A stretch of DNA of 64,000 bases from Sediminibacterium sp. (GCA_017983845.1 JAGOAO010000009.1:1-64000); one strand, 5' to 3'; positions 26,916-36,275 are shown, counted from the stretch's first letter. Notes: generated by a model not told the origin, from the sequence alone. Program-made: numbers and translations.

Positions 26916-29147
26916 ATGAAAAATTATTGTTTCTTATTTGTATTACTAGTTACAAGTATCTCACTGTCTGCACAAAAGCCAAGCAGTGCCGAACTGAGTA
27001 GATGGAATCAGCACGCCCAACAAACCACCATCATTCGTGATGAATGGGATATTCCACATGTGTATGGGAAGACCGATGCAGATGCTGTATTTGGTTTAAT
27101 GTATGCGCAATGCGAAGAAAATTTTCCGCAGATAGAAAAGAATTTTTTAGAAATGTTAGGACGTCGTGCCGAAATGGAAGGGCCTACAATGATCTATGAA
27201 GACTTGATGATGCAACTGATTCAAGATAGTGCAGCTGCGGTGAAAGACTTTGAAAGAAGCCCTTTGTGGTTTAAGCAATTATTAATCGCACATGCAGACG
27301 GGATTAATTATTATTTATCTAAACATCCAGAAGTAAAGCCTGTTGTCCTTAAAAAATTTAAACCTTGGTATCACTTAATGTGGACAGACGGAAGTGTCTC
27401 TCCAACAAGGTCTGCAGGCATCACCGAAAAACACGTGGAGGCATTTTATGGTCAGCAATTATTTGCTAGTCCAAATGCAGTAAGTGCTAACTACAATAAG
27501 GCAAGTTCAGCATCTGCTTTCGAAGAGCCTAATTATGACATGGAAGATAAAACCTTAAAAGGTTCAAATGGTTTTGCCATTGCACCAAAACACAGTGCAA
27601 GTGGTAATGCGATGTTGTATATCAATCCCCATGTCCCTTTTTATTTTAGGTCAGAAATGCATATGGTGAGTGAGCAAGGCTTAAACGCCTATGGAGCGGT
27701 TACTTGGGGACAGTTTTTTATCTACCAAGGATTCAATGAAAATTGTGGATGGATGCATACCAGTAGCTATGCCGATGTTGCAGATGTGTATGAAGAGCAG
27801 GTTCAAAAAATAAATAACGAATTGTTTTATACCTACGAAAAAGAAAATAAAAAAATTGGCGCACGAAAAATTGATATCAAATATGTAGAAAATGGGGTGC
27901 TAAAAAATAAGTCATTTGACACTTACTTCACAGGACACGGACCAGTAATGGGGATGCAAAAAGGAAAATGGTTGAGCCTTCAAGAAAACAATCGTTCCCT
28001 TGATGCTTTGATGGAATGCTGGACAAGAACAAAATCTAAGAGTTTGGCAGATTACACAAAGGCAATGGAGCTATTAGCAAATAATAGCAACAATACAGTC
28101 TATGCCGACAATGCAGGTAATATCGCTTACTGGCATGGTAATTTTATGCCTAAGCGCAATCCCAGTTTTGATTATACAATGCCAGTGGATGGTACGACTA
28201 AAGCTACTGACTGGAATGGATTGCACCATTTAAATGAAATAGTGCAAAGTATCAATCCAGCAAATGGTTGGTTACAAAATTGCAATGCGACACCCTTTAC
28301 AGTTGCTGGCAGCAATAGTCCAAAAGCAAATAACTATCCTGCCTATATGGCACCAGATGGTGAAAACGGTAGAGGCATCACCGCTGTAGCACTATTGTCA
28401 AAAATTGATAAAATCAATTTAGACGAGTTAATTGCCTTAGGATACAATAGAAAATTAAGTGCGTTCGATATGCTGTTGCCTGGTTTTATTCAAAAAGCAA
28501 CAACAACAACCCTTGCTCCAAGAACAAAAAAAGCGATTGCGTATTTAGCGAACTGGGATCATTATGCAGACACGAATTCAATTGCAACAAGTATTGCCAT
28601 CGAATGGGCTACTAAATGGGGCGCGGAAATTCCACCTGCAAATACGGAAGAAGCTGCTACACAAATTTTAGTCAAGTACAATCGTATGGACCAGGAAGTA
28701 GCTTTTGAAACAAAGATTCAATTATTAGAAGCTACTTTAGACCAATTTGAAAAATGGTATGGTGGATGGGAGATCACATGGGGTGCTATCAATCGCTATC
28801 AAAGAGTAGCGCCTGGTGCAAACTTTGATGACAACCAAGCAAGCTTAGCTGTCAATCAAGCTTCATCTAGATGGGGCGGCCTGCCATCATTTGAAAGTAA
28901 ACGCTATCCGAATACGATAAAAAAATATGGTTATACAGGCAATAGTTTTGTAGCAGCGGTAGAATTTGGTAAAAGACTCAAAGCCAAAACAATCATCACA
29001 GGTGGTCAAAGTAGGTTTGCTGAAAGCAAACACTTCACCGACCAAGCCTATGGATATCTTCATGGACAATTTAAAACCATCCATTATTACAAGGAAGATG
29101 TTTTAGCCAACAAAAAACTTGCATACCATCCAGGATTGGCTAAATAA
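26916..29147 (+). CDS. Penicillin acylase family Ntn hydrolase
   Basis: 743 residues from ATG at 26916 (MKNYCFLFVLLVTSISLSAQ), a signal peptide; an upstream GTG/ATG frame from 26883 adds eleven residues before it. The alpha part contains RDEWDIPHVYGKTDADAVFG. The beta chain would begin at Ser217 in GSNGFAIAP, the autocatalytic nucleophile of this family. Later, NPHVPFYFRSEMHM and the asparagine-rich NCNATPF follow the usual pattern. The family hydrolyses amides such as acyl-homoserine lactones, penicillins or N-acyl amino acids. An N-acyl amide in the periplasm is likely, but the exact substrate is unknown. The 3' end overlaps the convergent regulator gene by 61 bp. Confidence 0.87.
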   Translation: MKNYCFLFVLLVTSISLSAQKPSSAELSRWNQHAQQTTIIRDEWDIPHVYGKTDADAVFGLMYAQCEENFPQIEKNFLEMLGRRAEMEGPTMIYEDLMMQLIQDSAAAVKDFERSPLWFKQLLIAHADGINYYLSKHPEVKPVVLKKFKPWYHLMWTDGSVSPTRSAGITEKHVEAFYGQQLFASPNAVSANYNKASSASAFEEPNYDMEDKTLKGSNGFAIAPKHSASGNAMLYINPHVPFYFRSEMHMVSEQGLNAYGAVTWGQFFIYQGFNENCGWMHTSSYADVADVYEEQVQKINNELFYTYEKENKKIGARKIDIKYVENGVLKNKSFDTYFTGHGPVMGMQKGKWLSLQENNRSLDALMECWTRTKSKSLADYTKAMELLANNSNNTVYADNAGNIAYWHGNFMPKRNPSFDYTMPVDGTTKATDWNGLHHLNEIVQSINPANGWLQNCNATPFTVAGSNSPKANNYPAYMAPDGENGRGITAVALLSKIDKINLDELIALGYNRKLSAFDMLLPGFIQKATTTTLAPRTKKAIAYLANWDHYADTNSIATSIAIEWATKWGAEIPPANTEEAATQILVKYNRMDQEVAFETKIQLLEATLDQFEKWYGGWEITWGAINRYQRVAPGANFDDNQASLAVNQASSRWGGLPSFESKRYPNTIKKYGYTGNSFVAAVEFGKRLKAKTIITGGQSRFAESKHFTDQAYGYLHGQFKTIHYYKEDVLANKKLAYHPGLAK

Positions 29148-29821
29148 TGATCATAGAGCTTTGTAATCAAAGCGATTTTTACAAGTCCTGCCACATTCTT
29201 AACAGCAAGTGATTGCATGAGTCGGGTTCTATGGCCTTCGATGGTTCTTTTGCTGTGGCCTAATTCTGCGGCAATTTGTTTACTAGATGCTTCTTCGCAG
29301 ATTCGGATTAAAATGTATTTATCATAAAGGCTTAAGGCATTCACACGCTCTATTAAATTAATTTTATCCATTGTTTGCGTCAATGTTAAAACCCTTTCGG
29401 CAGTGTGTTGACAAAAATAGACTTTATGTCTGCAAGCCATCTCGACTGCTTTATTCCATTCCTGACTAGACATATTTCTAGACACAATCACTTCTACCTC
29501 TAAGGCAATGAATTGATAGAGTGTATAATCGGGCGTGTCTTCATTGAGCAAAATGATTAAAGGGAATAACTGTTGTAGGGTTTTGATTTTTTTTCGAACA
29601 GACAGGGATGCTACATCAAACATGCTTGCGTCAATAATGAATAGACCTTCCTTAAGTCCTAGCTCAAAACTGACAATTTCGTCCAATGAAGTTAGCATAC
29701 GATACCCATTACACATTGGATGAGCTTGCACTAATTGACCGCAACCCATAGCATAAATAGCTTGTTGATCGCAGATAAACACTTGTCTTTGATCTGATGG
29801 ATGGTTATAATTTTTTTGCAT
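29087..29821 (-). CDS. LuxR/NarL-type response regulator with an atypical receiver
   Basis: 244 residues. Residues of about 13-130 resemble a receiver domain: VFICDQQAIY gives the acidic site and LFIIDASMFD holds a possible phosphoacceptor aspartate. The conserved lysine of the fifth strand is replaced (EVIVSRNMS), so normal phosphorylation is doubtful. The C-terminal HTH at about 170-232 reads SSKQIAAELGHSKRTIEGHR, typical of LuxR DNA-binding domains. It is a cytoplasmic transcription regulator with no adjacent histidine kinase. The last 61 bp overlap the end of the acylase gene on the other strand. Targets are unknown. Confidence 0.82.
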   Translation of the reverse strand: MQKNYNHPSDQRQVFICDQQAIYAMGCGQLVQAHPMCNGYRMLTSLDEIVSFELGLKEGLFIIDASMFDVASLSVRKKIKTLQQLFPLIILLNEDTPDYTLYQFIALEVEVIVSRNMSSQEWNKAVEMACRHKVYFCQHTAERVLTLTQTMDKINLIERVNALSLYDKYILIRICEEASSKQIAAELGHSKRTIEGHRTRLMQSLAVKNVAGLVKIALITKLYDHYLANPGWYASFLLAKTSSL

Positions 29822-30014
29822 TATTAAATAAACAAAAGATCTGGCCTAGTCATCCCTAATTGGTTTTTTATTACACCAATGGACCTTTTTATTAAGGTAT
29901 TTAGCCCCTTCAACTAAATACGAATGGGATAGTTTAATGCTAGAGTCGATAGAATATACGCAGAATGAATTAAATTGTGCACTTCACAGGGTTCAGAAAC
30001 ACCACTAAGCAACT

Positions 30015-30722
30015 ATGCAGTTTGAAAAATCAATTACACTTGCCACTTTTTCTCCACTTTGGTGGCAAATCATGTTAATCATTGGCGCCAGTATATTTTT
30101 ATTGATTCAATTGCCTAAGTATATCAAGAAAATCAAGATTAAGCAATATGACTTATTTATTGCCATCTTATTAATGGCTAATTTTTTAATTGAACAGTCC
30201 TACAACTACTACAATGGTTTATGGAATATTCAACAAAATATTCCTGCACATCTATGTAGCATTAGTAATATTCTTTGCATCATCTATCTGTTTAATAAAA
30301 ATCAATTGCTTGGAGAATTTGTTTATTACTGGGGATTATTAGGGGGCATTCATGCGCTACTCACTCCAGAGTTCAATACAGGTGTGATAGGGTATAATTT
30401 TTACAGCTTCTTTATTGGCCATGGCGGATTATTACTAGTTGTCTTGTATATGGTCAAACACAACGGATTTAAACCAAGCCAAAAATCTTGGTTAAAGATT
30501 TTTGGCTATTCACAATATGTAGTACTTACTGTAGGCGTCTTGAACTATGCAATGGGCACCAACTATATGTTTTTAAGAGCACGTCCAACAGCAGAAAATC
30601 CACTCATCATTGGTGACTGGCCTTTTTACTTAATCACTTTTGAATTAGCTGCCATTTCCCATTTTTGGTTATTCTATTTGCCTTTTGCTAGAAAAAACAA
30701 AAGGGCCGCATTGGCCCTTTAA
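30015..30722 (+). CDS. TIGR02206/YwaF-like integral membrane protein
   Basis: 235 residues with six to seven membrane helices. The motifs NIPAHLCSISNILCIIYLF, YWGLLGGIHALLTPE and FYSFFIGHGGLLLVVLYM match the TIGR02206 family, related to eukaryotic TMEM164. A conserved cysteine and histidines on helix ends (HLCS, GIHAL, GHGG) suggest an acyltransferase-like site, which is an inference from the eukaryotic relative. The last codons overlap a hairpin that ends the convergent HAD gene. The function in bacteria is unknown. The preceding 193-bp gap holds no feature I can name. Confidence 0.8.
   Translation: MQFEKSITLATFSPLWWQIMLIIGASIFLLIQLPKYIKKIKIKQYDLFIAILLMANFLIEQSYNYYNGLWNIQQNIPAHLCSISNILCIIYLFNKNQLLGEFVYYWGLLGGIHALLTPEFNTGVIGYNFYSFFIGHGGLLLVVLYMVKHNGFKPSQKSWLKIFGYSQYVVLTVGVLNYAMGTNYMFLRARPTAENPLIIGDWPFYLITFELAAISHFWLFYLPFARKNKRAALAL
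30700..30720 (-). terminator. Terminator for the HAD gene, embedded in the end of the TIGR02206 coding region
   Basis: Stem AAAGGGCC (30700-30707) with GGCCCTTT (30713-30720). Read on the minus strand it is followed by TTGTTTTTTC, a good T run. It overlaps the last seven codons of the plus-strand gene and lies about 50 bp past the minus-strand stop. Confidence 0.65.
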
Positions 30723-30771
30723 GTATGGATAAGATTGAATCCGCTAAATGGATGACTGTCTAGTGAATAGA

Positions 30772-31113
30772 TTATAACTCTTCTATTCTCTTTGCCTTAT
30801 CGTCAATTACTAAGTCAAAATTGGGCTTTACAGCACCACCATTCGGACAATAGCCTGTAATTAAATCATTGAACTTGCAACCCCATTTAGTCAGTTGCTC
30901 TAAAGTCAGTGGTCTTAAATCTCTTTTGGAACTTTCTCCTCTTCCTGTCCAATACGTAATATGCCAGCCTTCTTCGTACAATTTATTGATCTTGGCAATA
31001 TTGTCAAAATTAGGCTCAGCTAATTCATACACACGCTTATCGGAATAAAAACAAATGGTTTCGTCTATGTCAATTAATGCTTTTTTAGAACCGAATCTTT
31101 TTGACTCTATCAT
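30772..31113 (-). CDS. Small HAD-superfamily phosphatase
   Basis: 113 residues, a minimal HAD fold without a large cap. Motif I is DIDETICFY (about 17-25) with the two catalytic aspartates. Motif II is WTGRGESS near 55, and motif IV is FDLVIDDKAK near 100. Such short phosphatases often sit in polysaccharide gene clusters, and the neighbour 98 bp upstream on the same strand encodes a nucleotide-sugar dehydrogenase. A role in removing phosphate from a sugar intermediate is inferred from that context. It is cytoplasmic. Confidence 0.75.
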   Translation of the reverse strand: MIESKRFGSKKALIDIDETICFYSDKRVYELAEPNFDNIAKINKLYEEGWHITYWTGRGESSKRDLRPLTLEQLTKWGCKFNDLITGYCPNGGAVKPNFDLVIDDKAKRIEEL

Positions 31114-31211
31114 TATAGGTTTGTTATGTGGTTATATATAAAGGATTCTATTTAATCCTATGTAGAATTTTACAGCTATTCATTTTAGCACACAAATGTA
31201 AAATTATTTTT

Positions 31212-32486
31212 TTACAATCTAGCAGTAACAATCGCTCTATCTAAAAAGGCCTTGGTATCATATACGATCGCATTAGGATTATTTTTCAACATTGAAAAAT
31301 CCAACGCTTTAAAAAAATCGTGTGCCACCGCCAATACAATTGCATCATACTTATTTAGGGATGTAACCAATTGTACATGTTGTTTTTGCATTACTTCTTC
31401 CGCGTTTGCAAATGGATCAAAAGCATCCACCATCGCACCCTTGTCTTTTACATATCGGATGATTTCAAACACTTTTGAATTTCTTATATCTGGGCAATTT
31501 TCTTTAAATGTCACTCCTAGTATTAAGACTTTTGCGCCTTGCACTTGTTTACCAGCCTGTTCCAACAAACGAATTAATTTTTCACTTACAAATAAACTCA
31601 TTTGGTCATTCACTTCTCTACCGGATAATATTACTTGTGGATGATAACCCAGCGCTTTTGCTTTATGTGCTAAATAATAGGGATCCACGCCAATACAATG
31701 ACCGCCCACTAGGCCTGGCTTAAATGGTAGAAAATTCCATTTGGTACTTGCCGCTGCTAATACCTCATGCGTGTCTATCCCCATGCGATCAAAAATCAAT
31801 GCCAATTCATTTACAAATGAGATATTAATATCTCTTTGCGCATTCTCGATAGACTTTGCCGCTTCTGCCACTTTAATAGAAGGCGCACTATAAGTACCTG
31901 CTGTAATGATACTTGCATATAACTGATCAATAGATGCAGCAATTACTGGCGTAGAGCCTGAGGTAATTTTTTTAATCTTAGTTAAAGTATTCACCTGATC
32001 ACCAGGATTGATTCGCTCAGGCGAGTAGCCACAATAAAAATCTTCATTGTATTTTAAACCTGCTATTTTTTCAAGTACGGGTACACAATCTTCTTCGGTA
32101 CATCCAGGATAGACGGTACTTTCGTAAATCACGATATCCCCTTTCTTTAATACCCCTGCAATTGTTTTTGTCGCATTCAATAATGGACCTAAATCTGGTG
32201 TCTTATCGGCATGCACAGGTGTAGGCACCGTAACAATATATATGGTGGCAGCAGCGATTGCAGCCAAGTCTGCTGTAAAAAGTAATTGTTTATTGGCTTT
32301 TAGATCTTCCTCAGAAGCCTGCAGTGTAATGTCAACTCCATTGTTAAGGGCTTCCACTCTTTTTGTATCCAAGTCATATCCAATCACTGAATACTGCTTT
32401 GAAAAAGCCAAGGCCAACGGCAAACCCACATAGCCTAGTCCAATGATGGCAATAACAGGGGGATTAGATGGAGTCAATTCTTGCAT
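31212..32486 (-). CDS. UDP-N-acetyl-hexosamine 6-dehydrogenase (WbpO/TviB-like)
   Basis: 424 residues. The N-terminal Rossmann domain carries IGLGYVGLPLALAFSKQYSV. The catalytic middle includes ESTVYPGCTEEDCVPVLEK, where the substrate-loop cysteine lies. The C-terminal region has VGGHCIGVDPYYLAHKAKAL and ILGVTFKENCPDIRNSKVFE. This pattern fits the UDP-GlcNAc/GalNAc dehydrogenase branch of the UDP-glucose/GDP-mannose dehydrogenase family. It oxidises C6 of the sugar to the uronic acid using two NAD+, feeding surface polysaccharide synthesis. No glycosyltransferases flank it, so it may serve a distant cluster. A DUF1684 gene lies directly upstream. Confidence 0.88.
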   Translation of the reverse strand: MQELTPSNPPVIAIIGLGYVGLPLALAFSKQYSVIGYDLDTKRVEALNNGVDITLQASEEDLKANKQLLFTADLAAIAAATIYIVTVPTPVHADKTPDLGPLLNATKTIAGVLKKGDIVIYESTVYPGCTEEDCVPVLEKIAGLKYNEDFYCGYSPERINPGDQVNTLTKIKKITSGSTPVIAASIDQLYASIITAGTYSAPSIKVAEAAKSIENAQRDINISFVNELALIFDRMGIDTHEVLAAASTKWNFLPFKPGLVGGHCIGVDPYYLAHKAKALGYHPQVILSGREVNDQMSLFVSEKLIRLLEQAGKQVQGAKVLILGVTFKENCPDIRNSKVFEIIRYVKDKGAMVDAFDPFANAEEVMQKQHVQLVTSLNKYDAIVLAVAHDFFKALDFSMLKNNPNAIVYDTKAFLDRAIVTARL

Positions 32487-32510
32487 TTGAGGCCAAAGTT
32501 AATGGAGACC

Positions 32511-33407
32511 TTAATGATGTCCATATTTTTTTTCACCTGCTGGAATCGCAATAGTTAGTCTGTTTTGGGGAGGAGGCAATGGACAGGTAGCAAATTCAGT
32601 AAATGCACATGGTGGATTATATGCCTTATTAAAATCGATATAGGTTTCTCCATTTGCGTCTGGCTTTTCTAATTCAATAAATCTACCCGAACCATACGTG
32701 GTTTTACCCGATGTAGCGTCGGCAAAAGTGACAAATAACCTTATTCCACCTTCATCTATGGCATCCAAACGATAGGTTTTTCCTTCCATCTCAAAAACCA
32801 ATTGGCCACCATGTTTTTGCGCAGTGTTTTGGCCTAATACATTCATGATCATCAATGGATTTTGGTCCTGCGGAATTACTTTTGCCTTAATGCGCCATTT
32901 TGCATTTACCGGAAATCTTTCAATGCCTTTGAATTCAAGTAAAGTTTTTGCTTTTAAATTTCTAAAGCGTACGCCAACTTTATCTTCTCTTTGAATCACT
33001 ACCCAAACAAAATCTTTCCATTGACTCATATATTCTCCTTCTCTTTCTGACAATAAATTAATGGATGAAATGTCTTGTATCATTTCACCTGCACTGTTTT
33101 TCACGGTAATTTTTTCTCCTGCTGCATCTTTCCAATGCACTTTACCAGCTTCAAAAACAAAATCTCCAAGATATGCAGGGAATGCGGGATTGGCAAATAC
33201 GATATCGTTTTTTTTAGCCGATCCAAATCGATTCACTCCCGCTTTAAGCCAAAACAATCCTTCTAAATTTAACCAACCACTAGGGGTTTTTAAAGCAGCG
33301 ATTCTTGTATTATGCCACTGTTCAATTTCGGCAAGATAGGAATTGGATTGTCCGATACTTGATAATGCGATAAGTGCAAAAATGAATGCAATAGAAATTT
33401 TTCTCAT
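32511..33407 (-). CDS. DUF1684 exported protein
   Basis: 298 residues with a signal peptide (1-19, ending SSIGQ). The family pattern is clear: WHNTRIAALKTPSGWLNLEG near 32, GRFIELEKPD, and YIDFNKAYNPPCAFTEFATC near 255, ending in PLPPPQNRLTIAIPAGEKKY. DUF1684 proteins are widespread and of unknown function; the conserved cysteine pair in the C-terminal motif hints at a metal or disulfide. It lies 24 bp upstream of the nucleotide-sugar dehydrogenase on the same strand, although a functional link is doubtful. The gap to the divergent S41 protease is about 175 bp. Confidence 0.85.
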   Translation of the reverse strand: MRKISIAFIFALIALSSIGQSNSYLAEIEQWHNTRIAALKTPSGWLNLEGLFWLKAGVNRFGSAKKNDIVFANPAFPAYLGDFVFEAGKVHWKDAAGEKITVKNSAGEMIQDISSINLLSEREGEYMSQWKDFVWVVIQREDKVGVRFRNLKAKTLLEFKGIERFPVNAKWRIKAKVIPQDQNPLMIMNVLGQNTAQKHGGQLVFEMEGKTYRLDAIDEGGIRLFVTFADATSGKTTYGSGRFIELEKPDANGETYIDFNKAYNPPCAFTEFATCPLPPPQNRLTIAIPAGEKKYGHH

Positions 33408-33582
33408 TTTATGTATTTTAAAATCGGCAGGCCCGATGATATTTTGAATTTGTTTCAGTTTTATAGTTAGAATCAGTACTCAAAATTAGACAATTTTATT
33501 TGTCTACCAAATTAGTAGAGAATAATTTTTTATTCCCATTAACAATTGTTTGATTAAATTTACGATGAATCATTTTAACAAT

Positions 33583-34986
33583 ATGAAAAAGCTATTATTT
33601 GTCTTATTCGTTTCAGGTGCATTGTTTGCTTGTAAAAAAGAAGCGATTGATCCTTCAACCACTGGCACTACGCCTACAACACCTGTGAATCCAAATATTG
33701 CAGCCAATACCTGGATACACGAAGTAATGAGTTATTATTATTTATGGAATACCAATATGCCGAACCTGGCAGGTTCAAATACAACCGCAAAGCCAACAGA
33801 TTATTTTTATACCCTACTAAACGATTACGGTAAAACAGATCGTTTTTCATGGATTGACGAAAGCTATACCAATCTTCAAAATCAATTGAATGGTGTGAGC
33901 ACCGTCTTAGGTGTAAAAAATAATGCTTTTTATACAGATGATACTAAAACTAGTATTGCATTTGTATTAGCCTATGTATTAAAAGGCAGCCCTGCCGAAA
34001 AAGCAGGATTAAAAAGAGGAGATATTATTTTAAAAGTGGATGACCAAACCATTACAGGAACAAACTATTCAACCATCCTATCGAATCAAACCTTAAAACT
34101 TGGATTGGGTGATTTTAGCAATGGTGCATTTGTTTCCAATGGCAGGAATGTAACGGTGACAAAAGTAGAATTACAAACCAATCCAATTTTAGCAGATACC
34201 GTAATTGAATGGTCGGGCAAAAAAGTCGGCTACCTGGCGTATAGTCAATTCTTGACTAGCTTTGATGACAGCCTAAGAGCCATTTTTGGTCGCTTTAAAT
34301 CTGCAGGCGTAAATGAATTGGTTTTAGATTTTAGATACAATGGCGGCGGATACGTTGTCTCTTCTGATTTGATTACCAATCTTACCGTAAAAGATGCACC
34401 CGCTAAGATTGGCAAGCTGATGAATAAAAAAGTATACAATGGTACTTACACTGCTTATTTAGAAAAAACTTATGGGGCAAGTGCTTTTGAAACCTTGTTT
34501 AAATCGGAACCGAATCATCTTGGAACCCTTACTAGAGTGTTTGTTTTAACAGCTGGAAATACTGCTTCTGCTAGTGAACTAGTCATTAATAATTTAAAGC
34601 CATTTATGGATGTGATTCTTATAGGTGAGCACACTTATGGAAAAAACGTAGGCTCTTTCACCATCACCGACCCCAATAAAAGATGGGATTATGGCTTACA
34701 GCCCATCACATTTTTAACTACCAATGCGCTAGGAGAATCTAATTATGGTACTGTAAATGGGTTTACACCCAATTATGTACTTGCCGATAATGTATTACCC
34801 TATAAAACCTTAGGTAATCCCTCTGAAACCTATTTTAACAAAGCATTGAATATCATTAGTGGCGTTGCTTATCAAGCAAGTTCGACAGCATCAATTAAAA
34901 AATATACCCGAACTTTGGCCAGTAAGGAATCTTTTTCTGACAACAAATGGTTAGACAGAAAAGAAATGTGGATGGACCCAAAATAA
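33583..34986 (+). CDS. S41 family peptidase, lipoprotein, with PDZ domain
   Basis: 467 residues from ATG at 33583 (MKKLLFVLFVSGALFACKK), whose lipobox FAC marks a lipid-anchored protein; two upstream ATG codons in frame are not preferred. A threonine/proline-rich linker follows. The PDZ domain (about 115-185) includes GSPAEKAGLKRGDIILKVDD. The S41 catalytic core has FRYNGGGYV and NTASASELVINNLKPF with the nucleophilic serine, and HTYGKNVGSF with the lysine. It cleaves C-terminal or unfolded regions in the periplasm. The short asparaginase gene follows by 7 bp, so they probably share a transcript. Confidence 0.88.
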   Translation: MKKLLFVLFVSGALFACKKEAIDPSTTGTTPTTPVNPNIAANTWIHEVMSYYYLWNTNMPNLAGSNTTAKPTDYFYTLLNDYGKTDRFSWIDESYTNLQNQLNGVSTVLGVKNNAFYTDDTKTSIAFVLAYVLKGSPAEKAGLKRGDIILKVDDQTITGTNYSTILSNQTLKLGLGDFSNGAFVSNGRNVTVTKVELQTNPILADTVIEWSGKKVGYLAYSQFLTSFDDSLRAIFGRFKSAGVNELVLDFRYNGGGYVVSSDLITNLTVKDAPAKIGKLMNKKVYNGTYTAYLEKTYGASAFETLFKSEPNHLGTLTRVFVLTAGNTASASELVINNLKPFMDVILIGEHTYGKNVGSFTITDPNKRWDYGLQPITFLTTNALGESNYGTVNGFTPNYVLADNVLPYKTLGNPSETYFNKALNIISGVAYQASSTASIKKYTRTLASKESFSDNKWLDRKEMWMDPK

Positions 34987-34993
34987 TTAATTT

Positions 34994-35485
34994 ATGAATT
35001 CAAGCATACAAGTATTTGTAACAGGAGGCACATTCGACAAAGAGTACAATGAGTTAAATGGCAGCCTGTACTTTAAAGACACGCATTTACACGAGATGCT
35101 CCACCTAGGTAGAAGTAAACTGAATTTATCTATTGAGTCTTTAATGATGAAGGATAGTTTAGATTTTGTGGATGCGGATCGGGCTTTAATCGCAGCTGCT
35201 TGTAACGCAACAAAATCAGAAAGAATTTTAATTACACATGGTACAGATACCATGACGAACACCGCAGTGTATTTACAAAACACATGTCCGAACAAAACGA
35301 TCGTTTTAACTGGCGCTATGATTCCATATAAATTTGGTAGCTCTGATGGGCTTTTTAACTTGGGCAGTGCCCTTGCTTTTACACAAGTCTTGCCAGCAGG
35401 CATTTATATTGCTATGAATGGGAAATATTTTGAAGCCGACAAAGTTAGAAAGAATACAGAAAAAGGCGAGTTCGAAGCGATATAA
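34994..35485 (+). CDS. Short asparaginase-domain protein (N-terminal domain only)
   Basis: 163 residues, about half the length of a full L-asparaginase. It carries the first catalytic threonine motif (VFVTGGTFDKEYNE, residues 7-20) and the second motif ILITHGTDTMTNTAVYL near 77-93, then VLTGAMIPYKFGSSDGLFNL. The C-terminal domain of classical enzymes is absent, and no remnant follows the stop. Similar single-domain forms are common in Bacteroidota, so this is probably complete. It may hydrolyse asparagine or another amide in the cytoplasm. It follows the S41 gene by 7 bp. The activity of the short form is not established from sequence. Confidence 0.8.
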   Translation: MNSSIQVFVTGGTFDKEYNELNGSLYFKDTHLHEMLHLGRSKLNLSIESLMMKDSLDFVDADRALIAAACNATKSERILITHGTDTMTNTAVYLQNTCPNKTIVLTGAMIPYKFGSSDGLFNLGSALAFTQVLPAGIYIAMNGKYFEADKVRKNTEKGEFEAI

Positions 35486-35516
35486 AATTGCTGGACATAT
35501 TGCTTCATGCTACTCT

Positions 35517-36275
35517 TTAAGCTAACACCGCATCCCAAAGTTTCGCGCGTACTTGCAAGGCCTCGATAGAGGCCGCTTCTGCTTCTTTCCATTTTAATGT
35601 ATCGTCTCCGCAAAGTTCAGATACCATTTCCAATGCCAAATGACTGTGATGTCCACCATCCACTTCGATATGCCTTTCTATATAATATTTAAAAATGGCT
35701 ACTTTCTCTGGCGTCTCTGCTACTAGTTTTTCCAATAAACGTGTGAACATATCTGGAATCAAATCCTCTCTACCAAATGTAAACACAGCAGCTTGCACAT
35801 GTGCTGGTGCTTCATTTACAATTTTAAATGTAAACGATAAAAAAGCTTTAATCGAATCTGCACAATCCATTGCTGCTATTGCTGTTTCAATAGGCATGCC
35901 TGTTTGAACAGACTGGGTCAAACGCTCTATAGCATTGGTGGACGCCCCCATTTGACGCATCGCTTGTAGGTACAATTCAAAATGACTTATGCGGTGATCA
36001 AATTCGTCAACATCTGATTCTTCTCCCAACACAATTTCATTGATCAAATACCTTGTGTTGGCAGAACCAATCGGCACCCATGGGGTTTGTACACAAGTTA
36101 ATTTTTGTTGCAAAGATTTTAACAAACTCATGAAATCCCAAACAGCAAACACGTGCACTTGTGCAAATTTTTGCAATTCACCTAAGGTCTGAATTTGATG
36201 GTACACCGGGTGTGCTAATAACTTAGCTCTACTTGGCTCTATCGCGTTTTTAAGTTGCTCAATAGCTGGATTCAT
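35517..36275 (-). CDS. DUF3050 protein (haem oxygenase-like fold)
   Basis: 252 residues from ATG at 36275 (MNPAIEQLKNAIEPSRAKLL); an upstream start adds seven residues. It is all helical, with FAQVHVFAVWDFMSLLKSLQ, LINEIVLGEESDVDE and HIEVDGGHHSHLALEMV, which define DUF3050. Conserved His and Glu residues in these motifs could form a di-metal site of the kind found in haem-oxygenase-like oxidases; that is inference from fold similarity. It is cytoplasmic and its function is unknown. It is convergent with the asparaginase gene, with 31 bp between stops. Confidence 0.8.
   Translation of the reverse strand: MNPAIEQLKNAIEPSRAKLLAHPVYHQIQTLGELQKFAQVHVFAVWDFMSLLKSLQQKLTCVQTPWVPIGSANTRYLINEIVLGEESDVDEFDHRISHFELYLQAMRQMGASTNAIERLTQSVQTGMPIETAIAAMDCADSIKAFLSFTFKIVNEAPAHVQAAVFTFGREDLIPDMFTRLLEKLVAETPEKVAIFKYYIERHIEVDGGHHSHLALEMVSELCGDDTLKWKEAEAASIEALQVRAKLWDAVLA

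Noticed and set aside
34987-35403. 138-codon open frame antisense to the asparaginase gene
   Set aside because: It mirrors the codons of a recognised family on the other strand and shows no domain of its own.
34994-35485. Short asparaginase gene as a truncated pseudogene
   Set aside because: No downstream remnant of the second domain exists in any frame before the next gene, and similar single-domain forms are familiar in Bacteroidota.
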